Below the pieces are notes generated by a model. It made no database searches. It was given only the letters and a program-made list of their open reading frames with translations, and was not told the origin of the DNA. A stretch of 5,044 nt of DNA from Clostridia bacterium (GTDB lineage Bacteria > Bacillota_A > Clostridia > Oscillospirales > Acutalibacteraceae), in the NCBI GenBank assembly GCA_017390825.1, contig JAFPAK010000092.1, forward strand, positions 1 through 5,044. The letters are read 5' to 3'. This document shows, piece after piece, positions 1-5,034 of the stretch. Numbering within the stretch: the first letter of the stretch is position 1; each line of letters begins with the position of its first letter. The position numbers and the translations under genes were made by a program.

Positions 1-335
1 ATTATTACAGTCAATACAGTTCCGTCAACTTTAAATGCATAATCAGATGTAGGGAGATATAACTGACCTCTTCCAACACCGAGCCGACCGTATATACAAA
101 GATGCTTTCCGCTGCTTATAAAAATATTTCCTGATTTGTCAACATCAATATTCTTTACATTGTATAAAGAGGAACTGCCTATACTACTATACGACATATG
201 TTTGTTCCTGACATACGGGAACCCCCAAAACTCATTTATCATAAAGAAAAATCCATTTATAGGAGTAAATATGAGCATAACCGTTAACACAATACCAACA
301 AGTATTATTAAGAAATTAATTAAATTTGATCTCAT
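1..335 (-). CDS. Partial membrane-anchored protein with propeller-like sequence (5' part only)
   Basis: This is an open frame of 111 codons starting at the ATG at 335-333 and running off the left edge with no stop, so the C-terminal part is missing. The start is well supported: AGGTGA (complement of 340-345) lies four bases upstream of the ATG. Residues 6-25 are strongly hydrophobic after a short MRSN start, which suggests a signal anchor or an uncleaved N-terminal membrane helix with the rest outside the cell. From about residue 60 the sequence has the rhythm of a beta-propeller repeat of NHL type (VKNIDVDKSGNIFISSGK, then a LCIYGRLG strand and an AFKVDGTVLTV strand). The propeller assignment is an inference from this pattern only. 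No function is recognised. It has its own promoter candidate at 513-541, so it is probably transcribed separately from the lipoprotein gene upstream. Confidence 0.72.
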   Translation of the reverse strand, partial: MRSNLINFLIILVGIVLTVMLIFTPINGFFFMINEFWGFPYVRNKHMSYSSIGSSSLYNVKNIDVDKSGNIFISSGKHLCIYGRLGVGRGQLYLPTSDYAFKVDGTVLTVI

Positions 336-339
336 AATA

Positions 340-345
340 TCACCT
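340..345 (-). promoter_or_regulatory. Ribosome binding site of the partial left-edge gene
   Basis: AGGTGA on the minus strand, four bases before the ATG at 335. It fixes the start of the left-edge gene and shows that the minus-strand frame, rather than the opposite-strand frame at 136-351, is the real gene. Confidence 0.7.
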
Positions 346-482
346 ACATGAAATATTGAAAGAGAAACTAATTGAAATTTTGTATGTCAACTTCGTTAAT
401 TGTCTAATTTTCGCAATACCAACATATATCTCTTTTACATAACAATATTACCAAAAAAGTTAATGACTGAACTTAATCTATA

Positions 483-497
483 TACAATTTTGTACAA
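483..497. repeat. Operator-like palindrome TACAA-TT-TTGTA with a third half-site
   Basis: TACAA at 483-487 and TTGTA at 490-494 form an inverted repeat with a 2-base centre. A further TACAA at 493-497 overlaps the second arm, giving TTGTACAA. The site falls about 10-25 bases downstream of the predicted transcription start of the promoter at 513-541, where a repressor could bind. The region is AT-rich, so a chance palindrome is possible. No regulator is recognised. Confidence 0.3.
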
Positions 498-512
498 TGG
501 TTTTCTATAAGC

Positions 513-541
513 ATATTACCACCTATGTAAATAAAAGTCAA
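513..541 (-). promoter_or_regulatory. SigA-type promoter for the left-edge gene
   Basis: On the minus strand, TTGACT (complement of 536-541) is followed after exactly 17 bases by TAATAT (complement of 513-518). Both elements are close to the vegetative consensus TTGACA/TATAAT. Transcription would start near 506, giving a leader of roughly 170 nt before the ATG at 335. That is long for a simple gene, and it contains the palindrome at 483-497. The remainder of 346-482 is AT-rich and shows nothing else that I recognise. Confidence 0.6.
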
Positions 542-542
542 G

Positions 543-569
543 AAAAAGTGATAATTACTATCTGTTATC
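543..569 (-). terminator. Weak terminator-like hairpin after the lipoprotein gene
   Basis: On the minus strand, GATAA (complement of 565-569) can pair with TTATC (complement of 550-554) across a 10-base loop, followed by AC and a run of five T (complement of 543-547). The position right after the lipoprotein stop codon and just before the next promoter is what a terminator would need. The stem is only 5 base pairs and AT-rich, so the call is weak. Confidence 0.25.
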
Positions 570-1057
570 TATTTATAATCATATAATTCAACAGACAAGT
601 CAATAGAAGGTACATATATTTTTGAAATAAGCAGATCATTGTCAATAATCAAATTATATTCATATCCATTGAATGAGCCGTTAATACCGTATCCGTTTTC
701 AATAACTGCTGCTTCCGGCTTATTCATTGATACATCAGAAATTATTTCTTTTATGCTCGATATAAAAGCAATCTGTGGATAATCAGCTTGTGAAAATGTT
801 TTTGTAAGCCCCACATATTCAAGTGAAACCTGATTATTATTTGCAGTTAAAGTTACGCCTTTAATAACATCCGGCTCGGTTATAACTATTTTAACATTAT
901 CGTCGGAAACATTGATATCCCCTTTGATAGATGTATCATTATACTCAGCTGAAAACGAACATGAAAAAATCGGATCGATAACTATTGTTTTACTTTTATT
1001 GCCACAAGAAGCAAAAGTAAAGCAGATCATCAATCCGATAAAAAATAGTTTTTTCAA
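569..1057 (-). CDS. Small secreted lipoprotein, family not recognised (LolA-like pattern)
   Basis: The 162-residue product begins MKKLFFIGLMICFTFASCGN: two lysines, a hydrophobic stretch and a lipobox FASC ending at Cys18. This is typical of a lipoprotein cleaved by signal peptidase II and anchored to the outer face of the membrane. The mature part (about 145 residues) alternates polar and hydrophobic residues as in an all-beta protein, with one amphipathic helix near residues 97-110 (IAFISSIKEIISDV). That layout resembles the LolA/LppX-type lipid-binding fold, but this is inference from pattern and not a family match. The start is TTG at 1057-1055; the nearby ATG at 1062-1060 leads straight to a stop. 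GGAG (complement of 1068-1071) lies ten bases before the TTG. It follows nnrD by 19 bases on the same strand, so the two are probably co-transcribed. Confidence 0.8.
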   Translation of the reverse strand: MKKLFFIGLMICFTFASCGNKSKTIVIDPIFSCSFSAEYNDTSIKGDINVSDDNVKIVITEPDVIKGVTLTANNNQVSLEYVGLTKTFSQADYPQIAFISSIKEIISDVSMNKPEAAVIENGYGINGSFNGYEYNLIIDNDLLISKIYVPSIDLSVELYDYK

Positions 1058-1076
1058 AACATATCAACTCCGCATA

Positions 1077-1946
1077 CTATAATGCAGACTCAATTGAAAG
1101 ATAAATCTCGGGTAAACATTCAAGCATAGTGCTTGGGGTAGTCGAGATCATAGAATATCTCTTTGACGATATATCGCCGCACATTCCATGAATATACACA
1201 GACGAATTAATTGCATCTTTCAGTGAATAGCAATGCGCAATTCTAGCCGCCATTATTCCACAAAGCAGATCACCACTACCTCCGGTCGCCATACCGGAAT
1301 TCCCGGTAGGATTAACATAAACATCATCAGCATAGCTGATAACAGTATTATGACCTTTCAGAACAACGGTAACACCGTATGTTTTACTAAATTCAACAGC
1401 AACTTTTTCTCTATTACAATTAATATACTCACTGCTTAAATGCGTAAGACGTGACATTTCTCCGCTATGCGGCGTTAAAATTACCTCGCAATTTTTCTGC
1501 TTTAATAAATCTATATTCCGTGCAAGGCAATTTATGCCGTCAGCATCAATTATTACAGGGACTTTGCTATTTTCAAGAACGGCATTTAATAAAAAGTCAG
1601 TATATTCATTTGCTCCACATCCGCAACCAATAACGATAACATCAGCCTTCTTAATTGATTTTTTTATCTTCTGATACTGATTTCTTAAATCATTTTTATT
1701 AATAACCGTATAAATAGGCTCGCATACATGCGAAGCAATTATCCGGTGTGATGCTGCCGGTGTCAAAACCTCGCAAAGACCTATTCCCGATGAAATACAT
1801 CCCTTTGCAGCAAATACTGCAGCGCCTGTCATATACTCACTGCCGACTATCAGCAACGCACGCCCGAAATCATATTTATGAGTATCTTCATTGCGTTTTG
1901 TAAAAGATGAAAATACTTCTTCTTTTGATATGATTTTAGTTGACAT
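1077..1946 (-). CDS. nnrD: ADP/ATP-dependent NAD(P)H-hydrate dehydratase (YjeF C-terminal domain)
   Basis: This ribokinase-like enzyme dehydrates damaged (hydrated) NADH and NADPH back to the working cofactor using ADP or ATP, in the cytosol. In the 289-residue protein I see the family motifs in order: GRALLIVGSEYMTGAA (28-43), VIGCGCG (105-111), IDADGIN (133-139), LTPHSGEM (157-164), VVLKGHNTVI (194-203) and NPTGNSGMATGGSGD (212-226), where the last Asp is the expected catalytic residue, then VYIHGMCGD (250-258). The usual GNPGMATGG has Ser for Pro. The frame can be extended to an ATG at 1979, but the ATG at 1946 has GGTGGTGA just upstream (complement of 1951-1958), and a TATAAT box lies inside the longer form, so I chose 1946. 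The epimerase (NnrE/YjeF N-terminal) domain, often fused in bacteria, is absent; the length fits the stand-alone YxkO type. It leads the two-gene unit with the lipoprotein. Confidence 0.93.
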   Translation of the reverse strand: MSTKIISKEEVFSSFTKRNEDTHKYDFGRALLIVGSEYMTGAAVFAAKGCISSGIGLCEVLTPAASHRIIASHVCEPIYTVINKNDLRNQYQKIKKSIKKADVIVIGCGCGANEYTDFLLNAVLENSKVPVIIDADGINCLARNIDLLKQKNCEVILTPHSGEMSRLTHLSSEYINCNREKVAVEFSKTYGVTVVLKGHNTVISYADDVYVNPTGNSGMATGGSGDLLCGIMAARIAHCYSLKDAINSSVYIHGMCGDISSKRYSMISTTPSTMLECLPEIYLSIESAL

Positions 1947-1950
1947 AAAT

Positions 1951-1958
1951 TCACCACC
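1951..1958 (-). promoter_or_regulatory. Ribosome binding site that decides the nnrD start
   Basis: GGTGGTGA on the minus strand, four bases before the ATG at 1946. The upstream in-frame ATG at 1979 has only a weak GACGGA directly abutting it. Confidence 0.65.
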
Positions 1959-1962
1959 AAAG

Positions 1963-1992
1963 TCATAGATTATATTCATTCCGTCATATATT
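1963..1992 (+). promoter_or_regulatory. SigE-like promoter for spoIIP
   Basis: TCATAGA (1963-1969) resembles the -35 element of mother-cell SigE promoters (KMATATT, core ATA kept), and CATATATT (1985-1992) resembles the -10 element CATACAAT (6 of 8 bases). The spacing is 15 bases, within the normal range. Transcription would start near 1998-2000, almost at the AAAGGA ribosome site, giving a very short leader. SigE control of spoIIP is known in Bacillus subtilis; its use here is inferred. Confidence 0.42.
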
Positions 1993-1995
1993 CAA
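1969..1995 (-). promoter_or_regulatory. SigA-like promoter for nnrD and the lipoprotein gene
   Basis: On the minus strand a perfect TATAAT (complement of 1969-1974) is preceded by TTGAAT (complement of 1990-1995) with a 15-base spacer, which is short for SigA. Transcription would start near 1962, about 16 bases before the nnrD ATG at 1946. It overlaps the SigE-like site that points the other way. Confidence 0.42.
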
Positions 1996-1998
1996 GTG

Positions 1999-2004
1999 AA
2001 AGGA
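1999..2004 (+). promoter_or_regulatory. Ribosome binding site of spoIIP
   Basis: AAAGGA, eleven bases before the TTG start at 2016. The spacing is on the long side, but there is no ATG, GTG or other TTG in frame between the site and 2016. Confidence 0.5.
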
Positions 2005-2015
2005 CGGTTTTAATA

Positions 2016-3146
2016 TTGAGAAAGAAAAGAATTTCTAATTTGAGAAAACTAATAAAAATAGCTCTACCTGTCATTCTTGTATTAATACTTATAACACAGT
2101 CATCATATTTACAAAAACCAACAGTAATTCTAGCCGATAGCATTGGTGCTATCTGTGCAGCAGCAGTCATACCCGAAGCAGCAATAGATAGTGAAATCGA
2201 ACAAGCAAGTGATATATCCGCAGAAGCAAACACAACTGTTGCTGTTACATCAGAACAATCCACGACAATGGCAACGACACCAACGACAACATCATCACAA
2301 GCAGGCGAAGTTATGACATATGAGGCGTGTACCGTTCCCATAACAGCAGTTGCAGCATCAAATGCTGCAGGCAAAATCATAACACAAACTGTAGGTCGAT
2401 CCGGCGCAACGGACAACTACAACGGTGTATATATAAGAAACGCCACAGGAGTAGAGGTAAGCATTAAGGATCAACTATCCATTGAGCCAGACTGTGATAT
2501 TGAACTAAATGCAGCCCCACAAGTTCTTATAGTGCACACACATGCTACCGAATGTTACTATCCATCAGATTCAGCAACATATAGTGACGACTGGCCGACA
2601 CGAACGACTGACAAAACCAAAAACGTAGTTGCAGTGGGAAAAGTGTTGAAAGATAAGCTTAATGAAGCCGGCATAATTACAATACAATCCGAAACACTAC
2701 ACGACAAAGATGCATATACCGGATCTTATGACAGAAGCAGAGAAACAATAAAAGAGTATCTTGAAAAATACCCTTCAATACAAATCGTTCTCGACATACA
2801 CCGTGACAGCATCACGTATGATGATAACAGTAAGCTAAAGCCTACTGTTACTGTAAATGGCAAGAAAGCAGCACAAATAATGATAATAAGCGGATGCGAG
2901 GCAGGTCCTGTAACCGATTTCCCTGATTGGATAGAAAATCTTAGATTTGGTCTGCGACTTCAACAAAGCTTTGAAACGACATATCCATTGCTTGCAAGAC
3001 CGTTGTTTTTCGCACAAAAACTATACAATCAAGATTTAAAACACTGCTCATTACTTATAGAAATGGGCAGCGAAGCAAATACATTGGAAGAAGCAAAATA
3101 TTCAGCAGAGCTACTGGCTGAAATGCTTGTTAAAACGTTTTCTTAA
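2016..3146 (+). CDS. spoIIP: Stage II sporulation protein P (engulfment peptidoglycan hydrolase)
   Basis: SpoIIP is the amidase/endopeptidase of the SpoIID-SpoIIM-SpoIIP complex, which thins septal peptidoglycan and drives membrane migration during engulfment of the forespore. The 376-residue protein has a basic start, one membrane helix (about 14-31), a Thr/Ser/Ala-rich linker (about 60-98, with TTMATTPTTTSSQ) and an extracytoplasmic catalytic domain from about 135. Family motifs seen are NGVYIRNATG (136-145), VLIVHTHATECY (170-181, zinc-type HTHxxE), NVVAVGKVLKDKL (203-215), YDRSRETIKEYL (238-249), VLDIHRDS (258-265), NLRFGLRLQ (308-316) and LLIEMGSEANTLEEA (346-360). The start codon is TTG, with AAAGGA eleven bases upstream. 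The gene is transcribed away from nnrD, with a SigE-like promoter candidate. Its stop overlaps the lexA stop by 4 bases on the opposite strand. The usual neighbour gpr is not in the window. Confidence 0.95.
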   Translation: MRKKRISNLRKLIKIALPVILVLILITQSSYLQKPTVILADSIGAICAAAVIPEAAIDSEIEQASDISAEANTTVAVTSEQSTTMATTPTTTSSQAGEVMTYEACTVPITAVAASNAAGKIITQTVGRSGATDNYNGVYIRNATGVEVSIKDQLSIEPDCDIELNAAPQVLIVHTHATECYYPSDSATYSDDWPTRTTDKTKNVVAVGKVLKDKLNEAGIITIQSETLHDKDAYTGSYDRSRETIKEYLEKYPSIQIVLDIHRDSITYDDNSKLKPTVTVNGKKAAQIMIISGCEAGPVTDFPDWIENLRFGLRLQQSFETTYPLLARPLFFAQKLYNQDLKHCSLLIEMGSEANTLEEAKYSAELLAEMLVKTFS

Positions 3147-3730
3147 TAATATGTACGTATGCAAGCAACAACTTTTCCTAAAATCTCAAGCTCGCTTGTA
3201 TAAATTGGTGAAAAATCATCGTTTTCAGGTTGAAGCCGAAATCCATAGCCCTCTCTGTAAAAACGCTTTACAGTCGCTTCATCATCAATAAGCGCAACTA
3301 CTATTTCGCCTTCTCTGGCAATGCTTGTTTTCTCGCAAACAACAAGATCACCATCAAGAATAGCTGCATCCTTCATGCTCTCACCACGAACATGAAGCGC
3401 AAAATATTCTTTATCTGAAGAATAACTTTCGGGCAAGAACGGAATATACTCCTCTATCTGTTCAACTGCAAGAACCGGCATTCCTGCCTGCACTCTGCCG
3501 AGAACTGGCACCTGAACTGCTCCCCTAACCCCAGCAATATGTATAGAGCGTGCACTTTTCGAGTCACGCTCTATTAAATTTAATTCCTCAAGCTTATTTA
3601 AAATAGCATGAACGGATGATGTTGAACGAATCCCCGTAGCATTGCATATCTCTCGAACGGTCGGAACAACAGAGCTTGCAATGCTCTCTTTTAAAAAATC
3701 AAATACTCTTTGCTGGTTGTTAGTTAACAT
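3143..3730 (-). CDS. lexA: LexA repressor, SOS response regulator
   Basis: LexA represses DNA-damage genes and inactivates itself by self-cleavage stimulated by RecA filaments. The 195-residue protein has the usual two domains. The N-terminal winged helix-turn-helix spans about 1-65, with PTVREICNATGIRSTSSVHA (23-42) followed by the recognition region and wing. The C-terminal S24-type peptidase domain follows. The self-cleavage site is Ala82-Gly83 (RVQAGMP), the catalytic Ser118 lies in VRGESMKDAAILDGD, and the catalytic Lys155 in EATVKRF. All key residues are present, so the protein should be active. The start MLTNNQQRVFDFL fits the family. GAGG (complement of 3734-3737) is close to the ATG and AAAGG (complement of 3743-3747) rather far, so the exact ribosome site is unclear. 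The gene follows the ABC ATPase by 27 bases but has its own SOS-controlled promoter. No terminator hairpin is evident before the convergent spoIIP. Confidence 0.96.
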   Translation of the reverse strand: MLTNNQQRVFDFLKESIASSVVPTVREICNATGIRSTSSVHAILNKLEELNLIERDSKSARSIHIAGVRGAVQVPVLGRVQAGMPVLAVEQIEEYIPFLPESYSSDKEYFALHVRGESMKDAAILDGDLVVCEKTSIAREGEIVVALIDDEATVKRFYREGYGFRLQPENDDFSPIYTSELEILGKVVACIRTYY

Positions 3731-3756
3731 AAACCTCGACCGCCTTTCTTTTATAC

Positions 3757-3786
3757 ATTATACAACAACATTTGTTCGGTTGTCAA
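3757..3786 (-). promoter_or_regulatory. SigA promoter of lexA inside the ATPase 3' end
   Basis: On the minus strand, a perfect TTGACA (complement of 3781-3786) and a perfect TATAAT (complement of 3757-3762) are separated by 18 bases. Transcription would start near 3750, about 20 bases before the lexA ATG. The -35 box encodes part of VIDN near the ATPase C-terminus, and the -10 box contains the ATPase TAA stop codon (3760-3758). Confidence 0.85.
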
Positions 3787-4444
3787 TTACTTTTCCATCA
3801 TTAATGGTTACCGCTCTGTGTGCAAATGCTGCCATTTTATGATCATGTGTAATTAAAATAACTGTCTTACCGATATCATTACACTCTTTTATAAGATTCA
3901 TAACATCTTTACCTGATGCAGAATCAAGGTTTCCTGTTGGTTCATCACAAAGCAGAATATCTGCATCTGTGACAAGTGCCCTGGCTACCGCTACTCTTTG
4001 CTGCTGACCGCCTGAAAGTTCACCCGGCGTATGCTGAGCACGTTCCTTTAACCCTACCCTTTCAAGTGCTGAAAGCGCAAGATTTCTTCGTCTGTTCCTA
4101 TCAATTGAAAGATACATCATTGGAAGTTCCACATTTTGAAGTGCTGTCAGAGTCGGTATAAGATTGAATCTTTGAAATATAAATCCAATCTTTTTTGAAC
4201 GTATTTTGGAAAGCTTGTTCTGGGATAATACAGAAGTATCAAATCCATCAATATAGTATTTTCCTTCATCTGGCTTATCAAGGCAGCCAAGAATATTCAT
4301 AAGAGTTGATTTTCCGGAGCCTGATGAGCCGATTATCGCTACGAACTCTCCTTTGTCAGCACAAAAACTTACATCACAAAGCGCATTAACCTCGCATTTC
4401 CCTACTTTATATTTTTTATATAAATTTTCTGCACGTATAATCAT
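3758..4444 (-). CDS. ABC transporter ATP-binding protein, MacB/LolD-type
   Basis: The 228-residue protein is a complete nucleotide-binding subunit: Walker A GSSGSGKST (39-47), Q-loop Gln91, signature LSGGQQQR (143-150), Walker B ILLCDEPTGNLD (163-174) and switch His200 in ILITHD. The stretch IFQRFNLIPTLTALQNVELP (89-108) is typical of the LolD/MacB/FtsE-like group, whose members power FtsX-type permeases that expel lipoproteins, peptides or antimicrobials instead of importing nutrients. GGAGG (complement of 4453-4457) lies eight bases before the ATG at 4444, so the start is firm. No permease gene is adjacent: lexA lies downstream and spoVAC is divergent upstream. The true partner, and so the substrate, cannot be named. 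The last codons double as the lexA promoter and operator. No convincing promoter for this gene was found in 4445-4525; TTGGCA (complement of 4492-4497) is a possible -35 without a good -10. Confidence 0.93.
   Translation of the reverse strand: MIIRAENLYKKYKVGKCEVNALCDVSFCADKGEFVAIIGSSGSGKSTLMNILGCLDKPDEGKYYIDGFDTSVLSQNKLSKIRSKKIGFIFQRFNLIPTLTALQNVELPMMYLSIDRNRRRNLALSALERVGLKERAQHTPGELSGGQQQRVAVARALVTDADILLCDEPTGNLDSASGKDVMNLIKECNDIGKTVILITHDHKMAAFAHRAVTINDGKVIDNRTNVVV
3765..3778 (-). promoter_or_regulatory. LexA (SOS) box, autoregulatory operator of lexA
   Basis: The minus-strand sequence CGAACAAATGTTGT matches the Firmicute SOS (Cheo) box CGAACATATGTTCG at 11 of 14 positions. It has an intact CGAAC half-site and a GTT core in the other half. 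It lies between the -35 and -10 boxes of the lexA promoter, so bound LexA would block RNA polymerase. LexA self-repression through such a box is well established in Bacillus; the function here is inferred from match and position. Confidence 0.8.
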
Positions 4445-4452
4445 AATGTCTT

Positions 4453-4457
4453 CCTCC
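4453..4457 (-). promoter_or_regulatory. Ribosome binding site of the ABC ATPase
   Basis: GGAGG on the minus strand, eight bases before the ATG at 4444: a full-strength site at ideal spacing. Confidence 0.75.
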
Positions 4458-4473
4458 GTTTATAAATATTTTT

Positions 4474-4503
4474 TCATAAACAGAAAAAATTATGCCAATA
4501 ATA
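4474..4503 (+). promoter_or_regulatory. SigG/SigF-like promoter candidate for spoVAC
   Basis: TCATAA (4474-4479) fits the forespore -35 pattern GYATRM at 5 of 6 positions, and AATAATA (4497-4503) fits the -10 pattern CATANTA at 6 of 7, with a 17-base spacer. The start would be near 4509, just before the AAAGGA site. Forespore control of spoVA genes is known in Bacillus. The region is very AT-rich, so this match could be chance. Confidence 0.3.
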
Positions 4504-4510
4504 ATTCACG

Positions 4511-4516
4511 AAAGGA
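4511..4516 (+). promoter_or_regulatory. Ribosome binding site that decides the spoVAC start
   Basis: AAAGGA directly abuts the first in-frame ATG (4517), leaving no spacing, but lies nine bases before the second ATG (4526). This favours 4526 as the true start. Confidence 0.65.
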
Positions 4517-4525
4517 ATGAAGATT

Positions 4526-4963
4526 ATGACAAACAGAGAATATTTAAATATGGTTAAAAAGGCATCTCCGAATTCTTCAGTAGTTAAAGACTGCATAAAT
4601 GCATTCTGGGTAGGAGGATTGATTTGCGTTCTCGGACAAGCATTAAATGACCTTTATATTTATCTAGGGCTAGAAACAACAAAAGCTTCTTCCGCAGTAT
4701 CAATAACTCTTGTGGGCATTTCAATTATACTTACGGCAATGAATATATATCAAAAAATCGCTTCATTTGCAGGTGCAGGTACGCTTGTACCTATCACCGG
4801 TTTTGCAAATGCTATGTCATCTCCGTCAATAGAATTCAAAGCAGAAGGTCAAGTGCTCGGTATTGGCTCAAAAATGTTTTCTATTGCCGGATCTGTCATT
4901 ATATACGGATTGCTCGCAAGCTGGGTGTATGGGGTTGTGTATTTGGTAACAACCTTGTTTTAA
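4526..4963 (+). CDS. spoVAC: Stage V sporulation protein AC (spore DPA channel subunit)
   Basis: SpoVAC is an inner-membrane protein of the spore that takes part in uptake of calcium-dipicolinic acid during sporulation and its release at germination; the Bacillus protein behaves as a mechanosensitive channel. The 145-residue product has hydrophobic segments near 24-46, 57-77 and 117-141. It carries the family-typical blocks NAFWVGGLICVLGQALNDLY (25-44), FAGAGTLVPITGFANAM (81-97) and EFKAEGQVLGIGSKMF (103-118). An in-frame ATG exists at 4517, but the ribosome site touches it, so I chose 4526. SpoVAD and SpoVAE normally follow in the same operon. Here the next 81 bases hold no gene start and end in a hairpin that suits minus-strand termination, so this copy may stand alone. 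It is divergent from the ABC ATPase. Confidence 0.94.
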   Translation: MTNREYLNMVKKASPNSSVVKDCINAFWVGGLICVLGQALNDLYIYLGLETTKASSAVSITLVGISIILTAMNIYQKIASFAGAGTLVPITGFANAMSSPSIEFKAEGQVLGIGSKMFSIAGSVIIYGLLASWVYGVVYLVTTLF

Positions 4964-4997
4964 ATTTCTTATTAATTATTTATAATGAAAGAATAAA

Positions 4998-5034
4998 GAA
5001 AAAATAAGGGCTTAACCGGTCGGTCAAGCCTTAT
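4998..5034 (-). terminator. Rho-independent terminator, best read on the minus strand
   Basis: ATAAGG...CCTTAT bounds a hairpin at 5004-5034 with a 4-base loop at 5018-5021. On the minus strand the arms pair through ATAAGGCTTGACC with one bulged C and one G-U wobble, and T-rich sequence (TTTTTTC) follows at the left end. On the plus strand the wobble becomes an A-C mismatch, and the following ATGTATTTATTC is a weak T tract. It can serve spoVAC in part, but its design favours a minus-strand gene coming from beyond the right edge. The stretch 4964-4997 shows nothing else. Confidence 0.7.

Noticed and set aside
136..351. Plus-strand open frame of 71 codons at the left edge
   Set aside because: It lies opposite the minus-strand gene at 1-335, which has a strong ribosome site, a membrane helix and protein-like composition; the plus-strand frame has no such support.
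385..390. TTGACA on the minus strand as a nearer promoter for the left-edge gene
   Set aside because: The bases 17 downstream on that strand read TTTCTC, with no usable -10 box at normal spacing.
473..514. Minus-strand 13-residue open frame with AGGTGG four bases before its ATG
   Set aside because: Its ATG falls inside the -10 box of the better-supported promoter at 513-541, so that promoter could not transcribe it. There is no sign of conservation to judge.
1947..1979. Longer N-terminus of NnrD starting at the ATG at 1979
   Set aside because: The extension contains the likely TATAAT promoter box and the strong ribosome site for the ATG at 1946, and its own ATG lacks a good ribosome site.
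1976..2416. Minus-strand open frame of 146 codons opposite the start of spoIIP
   Set aside because: Its Ala/Val-rich sequence is the complement of the low-complexity Thr/Ala linker of SpoIIP, and it spans the divergent promoter region.
3187..3198. CAAGCTCGCTTG-type inverted repeat near the lexA 3' end as a terminator
   Set aside because: The arms are 5 bases with a 2-base centre, no T run follows on either strand, and it lies inside the lexA coding region.
3654..3667. CGAAC and GGAAC within lexA as a second LexA box
   Set aside because: The two half-sites are direct repeats, not inverted, so they do not form a LexA operator.
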